Shown here in pieces: positions 40,986 through 52,509 of a stretch of DNA of 64,000 nucleotides. Every line of letters starts with the position of its first letter. Position 1 is the first letter of the stretch. This DNA comes from Strongylocentrotus droebachiensis (lineage: Eukaryota > Echinodermata > Echinoidea > Camarodonta > Strongylocentrotidae), in contig JAVYIG010000109.1 in NCBI GenBank assembly GCA_035222895.1, positions 400,001-464,000 of the forward strand, given 5' to 3'. The notes under the pieces are model-generated. The model saw nothing but the letters and a program-made list of their open reading frames with translations, had not been told where the DNA came from and made no database searches. The translations under genes and the position numbers were made by a program.

Positions 40986-42508
40986 CTCTCCAGTCTTGAC
41001 TGAGCTATTGCCTTTTGATAATAGCAATTAGTTTAGTGTATTACCGGCAAGTGGTTTGCACATGCATATATGTAGAGTTTGCTGAATTAAGCGGACTTCC
41101 TGCCCATGCCTTACACTAATAGCTATTGTTGTATTAAGTGTGAAGTTGGCAAATCAAAAACAGGCATTTTCAAGTGCATGCTCTCCACAAAACGGAGACA
41201 AAATAACTGCCAGCACTAGAGTATTGGTGCAGTGCATGATTTGATTTTTTAATGTTATGGAGGGTTTATGTCAAGGTTGTTATTATAAAGGCAGGCCTGT
41301 AGACTTCTACATCTACAGTATCACAATTTATCTTGGCTTAGGCAAAATATTGATAGGAATTAACACAAACATGTGAGCTAGGATTGCTGTATTGTACATG
41401 TTCCTTCACTGAGGTAAAGTTTATTTACATCTGAAAGACATTATTTCATGATAAATGAGTTTTAACAATAGAGACATATGACTATTAACTATCAAAATAA
41501 TTCTCTACTTTTTGAAGAAAGATCAAATTGTCTAAAGGCAATATTTGAGGGGGAAAATAGGTTCACAAAATATTTGGAAGATGAATAAATAAAAATTAGA
41601 ATAGAAAAAAAAAAGGGAGAGATGGAAGGAAGAATAACAAGGATTGTCAAAAATAATGGGTTGTCACATGTATGTTGACTTCTTGGTTAGTAGGCCTGCT
41701 TTACTAAATGTACAATGTAGCTGGGTCCAGAAAGTAAGAAAGCTCCACATATCTTTGCTTGAGGTTCAGGAGTTTATTTGTGTAGCTAAAACACCATGCT
41801 TATGCTGTGCATGCTGGTAGTAAGAAAGCTCCACATATCTTTGCTTGAGGTTCAGGAGTTTATTTGTGTAGCTAACACACCATGCTTATGCTGTGCATGC
41901 TGGTGGTCAAGTGCAACTTACCACTCTCACATGTACAGTACACAAGGCAGTGTATGAGGATTGAATGTGTGCATGGCTAATTACTCATTAAATACATCAC
42001 ACACTCTGTGTGCCAAGAGAACTGTGCTGAAGAGTGCTTTCTGCATGGTTGCTTCATAATGAATGTGCATGGCTGTTTAACAATGAGCACATAAGCTATG
42101 TTCAAATTAGGAGCGCTGTATAACTTCAGCTCATAACATTACAAGGATAACTTCCTTTGTTCTTCTCATCTCTAAACACTATCATCAACATTTCACCCAC
42201 AGCATGTCGATCATGCGGCAGAAATTTAATCAGTAGGAGCACTGGTCCGAGAATGAGGATCGTCCTTATAAACAAGGAAGGATATCCTCATAAACGCGGA
42301 CAAAATGCGTCCTCATAAACAAGGATCATCTGCATTTTCAAGGACGTTTTTTTTCATCGGCGCTCTGCGGGTTTCGGATTACCGAACCGCCCGCTGGCAA
42401 TGCCAAATTTAGATTCCCCTTGGGAAAATAACCCTAGTTGACCGTCTACTTTGTTGTCCGTCTTCCCAAGGATTTATTGCTCATAATGTGAAGGTCTCTG
42501 TACTTGAG
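40986..42508. other. Intergenic stretch with one 86-bp tandem duplication
   Basis: The only structure noted is a direct duplication of GTAAGAAAGCTCCACATATC ... TGTGCATGCTGGT at 41734-41819 and 41820-41905. The two copies differ at a single A/C position near the TAGCTAAAAC/TAGCTAACAC block, so it is young. Around 42240-42340 the short motif CCTCATAAAC recurs. No gene was recognised. Confidence 0.55.
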
Positions 42509-42999
42509 GCGTGTCTGCACTATCTTGAGATTGCCAAATATCCAGCTATTTGAATTATCCCGATCGCAAACTATCCAGCTTATTTGCATCTTCATTAGAC
42601 CAAAGTAGCAAATTAGCTGGATAGTGGGTCGGGATAATATCCCAAGATATCTCGGTCTAGTTTGCGGTTTTCTGTGTTTACGCGCGCTGAGCGGTATAGA
42701 TTGCATGTGCGAACTGGAAATCGTTGTGCATGATGGGATCGGGATATTTGACTCCGTACTTCGGTCTAATGAAAATGTTGCAAATTATCCCGCTAGTTCG
42801 GAAATAGTGGGATATTTTGCAAACTAGACCGGGATATTTTGCAAACTAGACCGAGATATCTTGGGATATTATCCCGACCAACTATCCAGCTAATTTGCTA
42901 CTTCGGTCTAATGAAGACGCAAATAGCTGGATAATTTGCGATCTGGATAGTTCAAATAGCTGGATATTTGGCAATCTCGAGATAGTGCAGACATGCCTA
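42509..42999. mobile_element. Foldback MITE, GGCGTGTCTGCACTATCT termini
   Basis: The left end GGCGTGTCTGCACTATCTTG (42509) and the right end CAAGATAGTGCAGACATGCC-type inverse (to 42999) head long inverted arms. The arms share CCAAATATCCAGCTATTTGA, ATTATCCCG, AAGATATC and TTTGCAA(A)CTAGACCG-type blocks, so almost the whole 490 bases can fold. The target duplication was not resolved. Non-coding. Confidence 0.8.
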
Positions 43000-44096
43000 T
43001 AGTCAATGTAAAATGCATCAAGAAAACCATCCCGGAATCCGTTTTTTGCATCGCCAATGTGCCGATCAAAAATATGGAACAACTGCTTTTTTTGCAGATG
43101 ATCCTCGTTTTTGAAGACGCATTGGTCTGCGTTTACAAAGATAGGGAGGCCAATGCCCGGGCGTAAGGCTTCTACGCGGTTCCATGACACATGCTCCGCC
43201 GACGATTGCTCCGCCGACATTTACTCCGCAAAACGCGACAATTGCTCCGCGACATTTGCTCCGCGACATTTGCTCCGACGTCAAATGCTCCGCCGACAGG
43301 TGCTTCGCCGACAGTTGCTCCGCCGACAGTTGCTCCGCCGACAATTGCTCCGCCGACAGATGCTCCACCGACAATTGCTCCGCCGACAATTGCTCCGCCG
43401 TCAATTGCTCCGCAAAACGCGACAATTGCTCCGCCGACATTTGCTCCGCCTGAAGCGACAATTGCTCCGGTGACAATTGCTCCGTCGACAATTGCTCCGA
43501 CGACATTTGCTCCGCCGACAATTGCTCCGCCGACAATTGCTCCGTCGACAATTGCTCCGCCGACAATTGCTCCGCCGACAATTGCTCCGCCTGAAGCGAC
43601 AATTGCTCCGGTGACATTTGCTCCGTCGATAATTGCTCCGACGACATTTGCTCAGCCGACAATTGCTCCGCCTGAAGCGACAATTGCTCCGACGACATTT
43701 GCTCCGCCCAAAAAGTGTCCCATTAAATACAAATGCTACTAGTACTACGACAAATGCTTCGCCGACAATATTTTTTTTTCACGGGTTGTTTTTGTTTCTT
43801 TTTTTTTCTTCATTTTCTGAATGCATTTCATGAAATTATGTAAATGAAATGAAATGAATGAATGTTGATGATGTGGGAGGAAAAAGCAGTTGCCTAAAAG
43901 TCATTTCGAATATACTGAAATAACTTTCCATCTATCACTGTACGTCCCACATAATGTACACTAAACACTCATTACATGTCATGGGAAGTTTTTTTTTTTT
44001 TAAAGTAGAGCAGCAAGCCACATTTCCCAATACGCGCATATCTCCTAGTTAATTTCAAACAGCTCATCAATATGTAAGACCTGAAATTACCTCATT

Positions 44097-44405
44097 GAAA
44101 GAAGACTAATAACATGAGAGGAAAGAAAAGAGCAAAGAAGACAACCGTTTTTTGCTATTCCCCATAATGTTTGATTTAAAAAAATAAAAAATAAAATTAT
44201 AGCTCCTTACGCAAGTTCTCCGGCGAAAGATAATTACTCCGCTCAAAATCTGTTTCATGTATTACTCATTAGCTGATCCAAAGCTCAAGGCTATCTCTCT
44301 CTCTCTCTTTCTCTCTCTCCCATGCTCCTCCTTTTCCTGTTTACACCGTTTTCTTGTCATCTTTGCTCTTTTCTTTCCTCTCATGCTATTAGTCTTCTTT
44401 CATTT
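44097..44405. repeat. Hairpin inside the TU middle region
   Basis: GAAAGAAGACTAATAACATG with the adjacent GAGAGGAAAGAAAAGAGCAA (44097-44140) is matched in inverse orientation by TTGCTCTTTTCTTTCCTCTC and CATGCTATTAGTCTTCTTTC at ~44362-44402. The ~220-base loop holds a CTCT microsatellite. This is a further inverted repeat within the element, separate from the main arms. Confidence 0.8.
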
Positions 44406-44563
44406 CCATCACTTCTTCTCTGCTCCCCCTCTCGAGTTCTATTTCTCTCGTGAAATTGAAACGTAATGTAGTACATTCTTGTTTAGAATAGTATTTTCAA
44501 TAATATCCAGTCCATTTTCTAAAGGTTTCTTTCCTTTAGTTAAGTGTATGTAGCTTTAATATA

Positions 44564-45138
44564 CAGTGCGTCCCAGAAAAAACGAAACCGAGAAGTATCG
44601 ATGTTCTATCATAACTTAATCACAACTATAATTAATGAATGATACATATTTGGAAAGCTTAGAGTCTCCTCTTTCATGTGATGCTACGCAGATAATGCAT
44701 ATTTCACGCATGAGTGATTAAAAGCAATTTGAAGGAAGGAAACCAAAAAGACATTTGGCGGGCGGTATTTGAATTTCGAAGAAAAATTCACATTTCTAGA
44801 AAGTTGAGTTTCTGCCCTTTCATATGACACCTCAATCAGGAAAAATGAGCGAGGAATGACAAAGTTCTGTTTGTTTGAAGTAGTGCTTGCATTTCCATAA
44901 TTTTACTAAACAAATTCGTTTTCACTGGCTGCCTGCCGTATCAAAAGACGAAATTAACAAAAGACTTAACTCCGTTTCGTTGACAATCAGCCGTAGAAGA
45001 GAGTCTTCATGCATGGCTGATTGTCAACGAAACGGAGTTAAGTCTTTTGTCAAATCTGCTTTTTGCTACGACAGGCACCCAGTGAAAACGAATTCGTTTG
45101 TTAAAATTATGAAAATGTAAGGGCTACTTTACGCACTG
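44564..45138. mobile_element. Nested MITE, CAGTGCGT termini, TA-rich target
   Basis: The left end CAGTGCGTCCCAGAAAAAAC and the right end ACGCACTG are inverted over 8 bases and flanked by TATA-type sequence, fitting a TA duplication. The right half is a near-perfect hairpin: 44892-44998 against 45013-45119, centred at ~45005, with GACTTAACTCCGTTTCGTTG and its inverse. The 77-codon frame across it is an artefact of the hairpin. It sits in the middle of the TU element, so was inserted into TU or is part of its core. Confidence 0.75.
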
Positions 45139-46341
45139 TATATATGTTAGTGTGTAAAAAACTCCGTTTCATTCGAGTACTTTGTTTTCACTGAATAATT
45201 TAAGGGACTCACGAAGCCACCGGAAGAAGAGCAATTGGCTTATCATGAAGAACTAACATAAAACTGCAACAAAATGATTTGTATAAATGTGAATAAGCAG
45301 AAAGGCTGCCATCTCATTTTCCCGTCTGAATGGGTTCTCTTCCTTACGTATATAAGTGCCCTTATTTTCTAAACTTCCATGATGACCTAGTACATTGTAT
45401 AATGCTTTACCTAGTAAGATGCATTGATCGAGGTAATTTCAGGTATTACATATTGATGAGCTACTTGAAATTAACTAGGAGGTATGCGCGTATTGGGGAA
45501 TGTGGCTTGCTGCTCTACTTTTTTTAAAAAACTTCCCACGACATGTAATGAGTGTTTAGTATACATTATATGGGACGTACAGTGATAGATGGAAAGTTAT
45601 TTCAGTATATTCGAAATGACTTTTAGGTAACTCCTTTTTCCTCCCACTTCATCAACATTCATTCATATAATTTCATCTACATTATTTCATGAAATGCATT
45701 CAGAAAATGAAGAAGAAAAAAAGAAACGAAAAAAAATAGGTGTAAAGAAAATATTGTCAGCGAAGCATATGTCGTAGTACTAGTAGCATTTGTAGTTTAT
45801 GGGACACTTTTTGGGCGGAGCAAATGTCGTCGGAGCAAATGTCGGCGGAGCAATTGTCGGCGGAGCAATTGTCGTCGGAGCAAATGTCGGTGGAGCAAAT
45901 GTCGGCGGAGCAAATGTTGGCGGAGCAATTGTCGCTTCAGGCGGAGCAATTGGCGGAGCAAATGTCGGCGGAGCAAGTGTCGCTTCAGGCGGAGCAAATG
46001 TCGGCGGAGCAATTGTCGCTTCAGGCGGAGCAATTGTCGGCGGAGCAATTGTCGGCGGAGCAAATGTCGGCGGAGCAAGGGTCGCTTCAGGCGGAGCAAA
46101 TGTCGGCGGAGCAATTGTCGCGTTTTGCGGAGCAATTGACGGCGGAGCAATTGTCGGCGGAGCAATTGTCGGCGGAGCATCTGTCGGCGGAGCAATTGTC
46201 GGCGGAGCAACTGTCGGCGGAGCAACTGTCGGCGGAGCATTTGACGTCGGAGCAAATGTCGCGGAGCAATTGTCGCGTTTTGCGGAGTAAATGTCGGCGG
46301 AGCAATCGTCGGCGGAGCATGTGTCGGGTTACCTTCTACGC

Positions 46342-46475
46342 CTACGATTTGTGCGCTCGTCGTCCAAGTCAGAAAATTACCAGAAGAAAAAAAAAGGGGG
46401 AAAAAAAGAAAACAAATATCTATGGAATAAAACGTATAACAAATACACAATTACACACTCCACAACATCAGGGCT
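46342..46475. repeat. Host repeat interrupted by the TU element, right side
   Basis: CTACGATTTGTGCGCTCGTC through ACACTCCACAACAT matches 56202-56330. With the left piece (GGGAGGCCAATGCCCGGGCG at 43144-43177) it reconstitutes the unoccupied repeat at 56166-56330. Confidence 0.9.
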
Positions 46476-46629
46476 CGAATTACCCACCGGCAATCGGCAA
46501 TTTGCCGCCATGCCCCTCTCACTGGCCGGAATGCCCTTTTCAAAATCAAACCGTTTACGGCCACAATATTTTAATCCACAAAAGTTTTGCCGACATTATA
46601 GTCATCGTAAGCCAACCCGACTTGTAATG

Positions 46630-49190
46630 TTCAAGAGGTTTTGTTGCCCCTACGGAGCTCTAAAAACAATGATACTCGGCAAGGTTTTGTTGCCCCTCCG
46701 GAGCTCTAAAAACAATAATTACCGGAAGGTTTTGTTGCCCCTCCGGCGCTCTAAAAACAATAATAGTCGGCAAGGTTTTGTTGCCCCTCCGGAGCTCTAA
46801 AAACAATAATTACCGGAAGGTTTTGTTGCCCCTCCGGCGCTCTAAAAACAATGATAGTCGGCAAGGTTTTGTTGCCCCTCCGGAGCTCTAAAAACAATAA
46901 TAGTCGGCAAGGTTTTGTTGCCCCTCCGGAGCTCTAAAAACAATAGTAGTCGGCAAGGTTTAGTTGCCCCTCCGGAGCTTTTAAAAACAATAATAGTCGG
47001 CAAGGTTTTGTTGCCCCTACGGAGCTCTAAAAACAATAATAGTCGGCAAGGTTTTGTTGCCCCTCCGGAGCTCTAAAAACAATAATTACCGGAAGGTTTT
47101 GTTGCCCCTCCGGCGCTCTAAAAACAATGATAGTCGGCAAGGTTTTGTTGCCCCTCCGGAGCTCTAAAAACAATAATAGTCGGCAAGGTTTTGTTGCCCC
47201 TCCGGAGCTATAAAAACAATAATAGTCGGCAAGGTTTTGTTGCCCCTCCGGAGCTCTAAAAACAATAGTAGTCGGCAAGGTTTTGTTGCCCCTCCGGAGC
47301 TCTAAAAACAATAATAGTCGGCAAGGTTTTGTTGCCCCTCCGGAGCTCTAAAAACAATAATAGTCGGCAAGGTTTTGTTGCCCCTCCGGAGCTCTAAAAA
47401 CAATGATAGTCGGCAAGGTTTTGTTGCCCCTCCGGAGCTCTAAAAACAATAATAGTCGGCAAGGTTTTGTTGCCCCTCCGGAGCTCTAAAAACAATGATA
47501 GTCGGCAAGGTTTTGTTGCCCCTCCGGAGCTCTAAAAACAATAATAGTCGGCAAGGTTTTGTTGCCCCTCCGGAGCTCTAAAAACAATGATAGTCGGCAA
47601 GGTTTTGTTGCCCCTCCGGAGCTCTAAAAACAATGATAGTCGGCAAGGTTTTGTTGCCCCTCCGGAGCTCTAAAAACAATAATAGTCGGCAAGGTTTTGT
47701 TGCCCCTCCGGAGCTCTAAAAACAATAATAGTCGGCAAGGTTTCGTTGCCCCTCCGGAGCTCTAAAAACAATGATAGTCGGCAAGGTTTTGCCCCACCTG
47801 GAGCTCTAAAAACAATAATTACCGGAAGGTTTTGTTGCCCCTCCGGAGCTCTAAAAACAATAATAGTCGGCAAGGTTTTGCCTCTCCGGAGCTCTAAAAA
47901 CAGTAATTACCGGAATGTTTTGTTGCCCCTCCGGAGCTCTAAAAACAATAATAGTCGGCAAGGTTTTGTTGCCCCTCCGGAGCTCTAAAAACAATAATTA
48001 CCGGAAGGTTTTGTTGCCCCTACAGAGCTCTAAAAAACAATAATAGTCGGCAAGGTTTTGTTGCCCCTCCGGAGCTCTAAAAACAATAATTACCGGAAGG
48101 TTTTGTTGCCCCTCCGGCGCTCTAAAAACAATGATAGTCGGCAAGGTTTTGTTGCCCTTCCGGAGCTCTAAAAACAATAATAGTCGGCAAGGTTTTGTTG
48201 CCCCTCCGGAGCTCTAAAAACAATAGTAGTCGGCAAGGTTTTGTTGCCCCTCCGGAGCTCTAAAAACAATAATAGTCGGCAAGGTTTTGTTGCCCCTACG
48301 GAGCACTAAAAACAATAATAGTCGGCAAGGTTTTGTTGCCCCTCCGGAGCTCTAAAAACAATAATTACCGGAAGGTTTTGTTGCCCCTCCGGCGCTCTAA
48401 AAACAATGATAGTCGGCAAGGTTTTGTTGCCCCTCCGGAGCTCTAAAAACAATAATAGTCGGCAAGGTTTTGTTGCCCCTCCGGAGCTCTAAAAACAATA
48501 ATAGTCGGCAAGGTTTTGTTGCCCCTCCGGAGCTCTAAAAACAATAATAGTCGACAAGGTTTTGTTGCCCCTCCGGAGCTCTAAAAACAATAATAGTCGG
48601 CAAGGTTTTGTTGCCCCTCCAGAGCTCTAAAAACAATGATAGTCGGCAAGGTTTTGTTGCCCCTCCGGAGCTCTAAAAACAATAATAGTCGGCAAGGTTT
48701 TGTTGCCCCTCCGGAGCTCTAAAAACAATGATAGTCGGCAAGGTTTTGTTGCCCCTCCGGAGCTCTAAAAACAATGATAGTCGGCAAGGTTTTGTTGCCC
48801 CTCCGGAGCTCTAAAAACAATAATAGTCGGCAAGGTTTTGTTGCCCCTCCGGAGCTCTAAAAACAATAATAGTCGGCAAGGTTTTGTTGCCCCTCCGGAG
48901 CTCTAAAAACAATAATTACCGGAAGGTTTTGTTGCCCCTATGGAGCTCTAAAAACAATAATAGTCGGCAAGGTTTTGTTGCCCCTACGGAGATCTAAAAA
49001 CAATACGAATCGGCAAGGTTTTTGTGCCCCTACGGAGATCTAAAAACAATAATTATCAGCAAGGCTTTGTTGCCCCTACGGAGATCTAAAACAATGATAA
49101 TCGGCAAGACTTTGTTGCCCCTACGGAGATCTAAAAACAATAATTATTGGCGAGACTTAATTGCCACTATGGAACTCCTAAATTAATTGG
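46630..49190. repeat. 46-bp satellite array, roughly 50 units
   Basis: The unit is GGTTTTGTTGCCCCTCCGGA + GCTCTAAAAACAATAATAGT + CGGCAA. Two main variants alternate irregularly: TAGTCGGCAA and TTACCGGAAG, plus AATGATAG, AATAGTAG and CCTCCGGCGC subtypes. Variant combinations recur as blocks (for example ATTACC followed by GGCGC at 46730, 46816, 47090, 48100 and 48370), implying amplification of multi-unit blocks. Units degrade at the right end (49000-49190) with GAGATCT replacing GAGCTCT. 46 is not a multiple of three and the open frames are short, so it is not coding. Confidence 0.95.
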
Positions 49191-49439
49191 CGGGACTTAA
49201 TTGCCGATAAGGAGATATGAAAGAATGTCTTCATCCAAATGACTGAAACGTTTGGCACAAAAACCGTAATGACTCAGGCTTAGTTTGTCAATCCATCCTT
49301 TTTATTTGGACCAATCAATATCGGGAAGTTTTGTTTACCCATCGTTGGTTCAACATCTTCACTTCGCGTTTTGACCTTTTTTGGTGCGTTTTCACAGTTT
49401 TTAATCAGTTAAAAACTTGGATTTTTCTCGGGAGGAGGG

Positions 49440-51425
49440 TCTGGAATTAAATCAGAAAAGGATTAAGAGTCGAGATAATGGTACAAAGAATCGTCTTCTT
49501 TCCCATACGTTTTAATTAAAACGTCATAGCTTCCGCCCATCGCGCGGGAGGGGTGTGAATTGTGTTCAGAAAAGGATTAATACCGGTAGTCGAGATCGAG
49601 ACGAATCGTCTTCTTTCCCTAATAATTTATTAAAAACGTCTAAGCTTCCGCGCTTCCCTTGGAATTCAGAAAAGGATAAAGAGTCAAGAACGGTACAACG
49701 AATCGTCTTCTTTCTCTAATAATTCAATGAAACGTCACAGGGGGAAACTCCCCACTCCCTCCAGCTCCCCCCCCCCCCCCCCCCAATTTTTTTTTGAAAA
49801 GCATTTTAAAGAGAAATAGAAAGAAAGAGAGCAAGAAAGAAAAAATAGTTAACTACCAGTTTCTCAATAAAATAAGGTATCAAAAATTGCTCATCTGACC
49901 GTAATTAAACGCCTAAAACCCCTGAGCTTCCGTGGGCTCTGCCCACGGGACCCAACCAAGGGCCCTTTGGCAGGCCCCTTGATACTCATCTGACTGCAAT
50001 TTAGTGCCTAAAACCCTTGATCTTCTGGGGGCTCCGACCGCTGGACCTCACGCCAATCAGTGTCCTGCCAGTGTCACAAATAAAGTATAAAAATTTGTTC
50101 ATCTGACCGTAATCAAATGCTTAAACCCCTGAGCTTCCGGGGGCTCTGCCCCCTGGACCCCACTGGATGCTAATCTGACGGTAATGTAATGCTTTAAACC
50201 CATGGGCTTCTGGGGGCTCCGCCCGCTGGACCTCACGCCAATCAGTATCCTGCCATTGTCACAAATAAGGTATAAAAATATGTTCATCTGACCGTAATCA
50301 AATGCCTGAAACCCCTGAAATTCAGGTGTTTCCGCACCCTCGACTCCACCAGGGGCCCTGAGGCGGGCCCCTGAATGCTTATCTGACCGTAATTTGCCTT
50401 CAACCCATGAGTTTCCGGGGGCGGACAAGGTATCAAAAGATGTTCATCTGACCGCAGGGGGGCAGTGGGGGCACCCCCCCAAAAAAAAAGCCAAAAAAAG
50501 AGAGGAGAGAAAAGGAAGAGGACGTATGAAGAAAAAGGAGCAGACAAAAAATATTTTTGAAATTCATACAAGGATTAAGAGTCGAGAACGGTACAACGAA
50601 TCGTCTTCTTTCTCTAATGATTTAATGAAACGTAAAAGCTTCCGCGCTTTGCGCGGGAGTGGGAAAACTGTATTCATGCAGACGAGGATTATTTTCGAGA
50701 ACGGTACAACGAATCGTCTTGTTTCTCTAATAATTAAATTAAATGTCAAAGCTTCCGCCCTTCGATCACGCAGGAGGTGGGGTAACTGAATTTAGACAAG
50801 GATTAAGAGTCGAGAACGGTACAACGAATCGTCTTCTTTCTCTAATGATTTAATAAAACGTAAAAGCTTTCGCGCTTTGCTCGCGCGGATGGGGGGGGGG
50901 GAGAACTGAATTCAGATGAGGATTAAGAGTCGAATGCGGTACAAGGAATCTACTTCTTTTTCTAATGATTTAATGAAACGTACAAGCTTCCGCGCTTTGC
51001 GCTGGAGGGGGAGGGGAAAACTGAATTCAGACGAGGATGAGGGGTCGAGAACGGTGTAACGAATCGTCTTCTTTCTCTAATGATTTAATGAAATGTAAAA
51101 GCTTCTGTGCTTCGCGCGCGCGGATTGGGGCGGGGGGAATTTAATTCAGACGAGAATTAAGAGTCGAGAACGGTAGGCTACAACGAATCGTCTTCTTTCT
51201 CTAATGATTTAATGTATTGTAAAAGCTTCCACGCTTTGCGCGCGCGGATTGGGGGGGGAACTGAATTCAGACGAGGATTAAGGGCGAGAACGGGACAACA
51301 AATTGTCTTCTTTCTCTAATGATTTAATGAAACGTAAAAGCTTCCGCGCTACGCGCGGGAGGGGGAAAATTGTATTCAGACGAGGATCATTTTCGAGAAC
51401 GGTACAACGAATCGTCTTGTTTCAC
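49440..51425. repeat. ~115-bp minisatellite (ACGGTACAACGAATCGTCTT) array, left part
   Basis: Units of 109-121 bases read GATTAAGAGTCGAGAACGGT, ACAACGAATCGTCTTCTTTC, TCTAATGATTTAATGAAACG, TAAAAGCTTCCGCGCTTTGC, a G-rich run and GAATTCAGACGAG. Clear unit markers lie near 49480, 49595, 49690, 50589, 50701, 50817, 50938, 51053, 51172, 51291 and 51400. Interrupted at 49860-50460 by a different array and at 51431-51813 by a MITE. Inverted relatives lie at 55495-55521 and 59161-59330. Confidence 0.9.
49860..50460. repeat. TTCATCTGACCGTAAT ~95-115-bp repeat array
   Basis: Units contain (G)TTCATCTGACCGTAATCAAA, ACCCCTGAGCTTCCGGGGGC and TCTGCCCCCTGGACC with variation. Seven or so units are recognisable by CATCTGACCG (49893 to 50442). 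GGGGGCTCTGCCCCC can form a hairpin. It lies within the ~115-bp minisatellite. Confidence 0.85.
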
Positions 51426-51430
51426 TTATG

Positions 51431-51813
51431 CAGGTGTCATTTGTAAGACGCACCTTTTGACCCCCGGGGATGGTGCGTCATGGTTGCGTCATGTTCCCCA
51501 AAATCGCGACGCACAGTACCGTCATGGCCGCAAAATGTCCGTCACAATACTGACCCATATGTGCGTCATAGTAAGTCACTTTACCACGTTGCGTCATTTG
51601 GTGTGTCAATGGGACCGTCACTTTCTCCAAGCTTGTCTGAAGGTGTGTCATAGGACCGTCATGTGTTTGACTCAAATGTGCGTCGATGGAATGTAATGGT
51701 GTGTCACTTTCTGTGACGGAAGGTGCGTCATGGTATCAAAATGTACGACTCACATTGGTACAATGACGCACCATTCCCGGGGGTCAAGAGGTGCGTCTTA
51801 CAAATGACAAGTG
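51431..51813. mobile_element. MITE with ~45-bp TIRs and internal TGCGTCA repeats
   Basis: The ends are inverted: CAGGTGTCATTTGTAAGACG with CACC(T)TTTGACCCCCGGGG at the left, and the inverse at the right from GACGCACCATTCCCGGGGGTC to AATGACAAGTG. The interior is rich in GTGCGTCA/GACCGTCA repeats. It interrupts a minisatellite unit: CACTTATG on the left and CATTAATG on the right replace CTCTAATG, a possible decayed 8-bp target duplication (hAT-like, uncertain). Confidence 0.75.
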
Positions 51814-52509
51814 CATTAATGATTTAATGAAACGTACAAGCTTCCGACCTTTGCGCGGGAGGGGGGGGGGGATGAATTTAGACGAGGATTAAGAGTAAAA
51901 AACGGTACAACGAATCCTTTTCTTTCTCTAATGATTTAATGAAACGTAAAAGCTTCCGCGCTTCGCGCCGAAGAAGGGAAACTGTATTCAAACGAGCAGG
52001 CACGTACGCAGGGGGGGGGGGGGGGGGTTTGGGGCGTTGAACCCCCCTTCGGTTTTTTTTATGTCTGTATTTTGGAGCAACACCCCCCCTCCCCCTTTTT
52101 TTATTTTTTTAAAATGAAACACACACAAAAAAAAATTATGCCAATGGCTAATCTAAAAAAGGTGACCTCACCCCCCCCCCCACCCCAACGGGAACAAAAT
52201 GTTAAATTTTCAAATTTCGAGACCAAAAAAAAAAAAGTGTCCTCTTACCCCCCCCCCCCCCCCCCCCCCTCCCGCTTATTCAGCGGCTGGCTGAGTCGTT
52301 GCGATTTGTGCCCCCCCCCCTAAGATATCCTGGATCTGCCCCTGGGTGCACATATCCCCCCCACCTTGAAAACAACGGCGTGAGGTGATTTCCCCCTCAC
52401 TTTCCACGTTGGCCTTAGTGCCCCTTAGGATAGATTTGTGCCCCTTTCAGTGGATTTGTGCCCTCTCAAAAAAGTAGCCTTGACCCAAATTTGATGTAAT
52501 TCGAGGCCT
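51814..52509. repeat. Minisatellite right part and G/C homopolymers
   Basis: The ~115-bp minisatellite resumes (51814-52000). After that come long G and C runs (52009-52030, 52165-52185, 52245-52270, 52308-52320) alternating with A-rich sequence. The 83-codon frame here is a homopolymer artefact. Such tracts are also likely places for sequencing error. Confidence 0.7.

Larger units (their letters stand above)
43178..46333. mobile_element. TU-type sea urchin transposon, ~0.9-kb inverted arms, 8-bp duplication
   Basis: The element starts GGTTCCATGACACATGCTCC and ends with inverse sequence GGAGCATGTGTCGGGTTACC. It is flanked by TTCTACGC (43170-43177 and 46334-46341). Left arm ~43178-44094, right arm ~45427-46333. 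The outer ~520 bases of each arm are a 15-base tandem repeat (GCTCCGCCGACAATT and variants); the inner ~400 bases are single-copy and shared in inverse orientation, including TTCATGAAAT and CATATTGATGAGCT-like blocks. This matches TU elements of S. purpuratus (long inverted repeats, 15-bp outer repeats, 8-bp target duplication). The middle 44095-45426 holds a nested MITE and a hairpin. The long SAEQLSAEQL-type frames are translations of the 15-mer. Confidence 0.95.

Noticed and set aside
43066-43742. Long frames of SAEQLSAEQL or TIAPPTIAPPT type as repeat proteins
   Set aside because: They are translations of the 15-base TU repeat, open on both strands in several frames because 15 is a multiple of three; no gene context.
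44887-45120. 77-codon frame with partly self-complementary coding sequence
   Set aside because: It spans a perfect hairpin of the nested MITE; the frame results from the inverted repeat.
45797-46627. Frames up to 267 codons across the right TU arm
   Set aside because: Same 15-base repeat in inverse orientation; no start context, splice sites or domain.
46842-47988. Frames reading FRAPEGQQNLADYYCF repeats
   Set aside because: By-product of the 46-base satellite; the unit length shifts frame every copy and the frames stop after a few units.
46630-49190. Regular short repeats resembling a CRISPR array
   Set aside because: The 46-base units are contiguous with no unique spacers, no cas genes are present, and the surroundings are eukaryotic. 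It is a satellite.
52072-52323. 83-codon Pro-rich frame
   Set aside because: Made of C homopolymers, a low-complexity tract.
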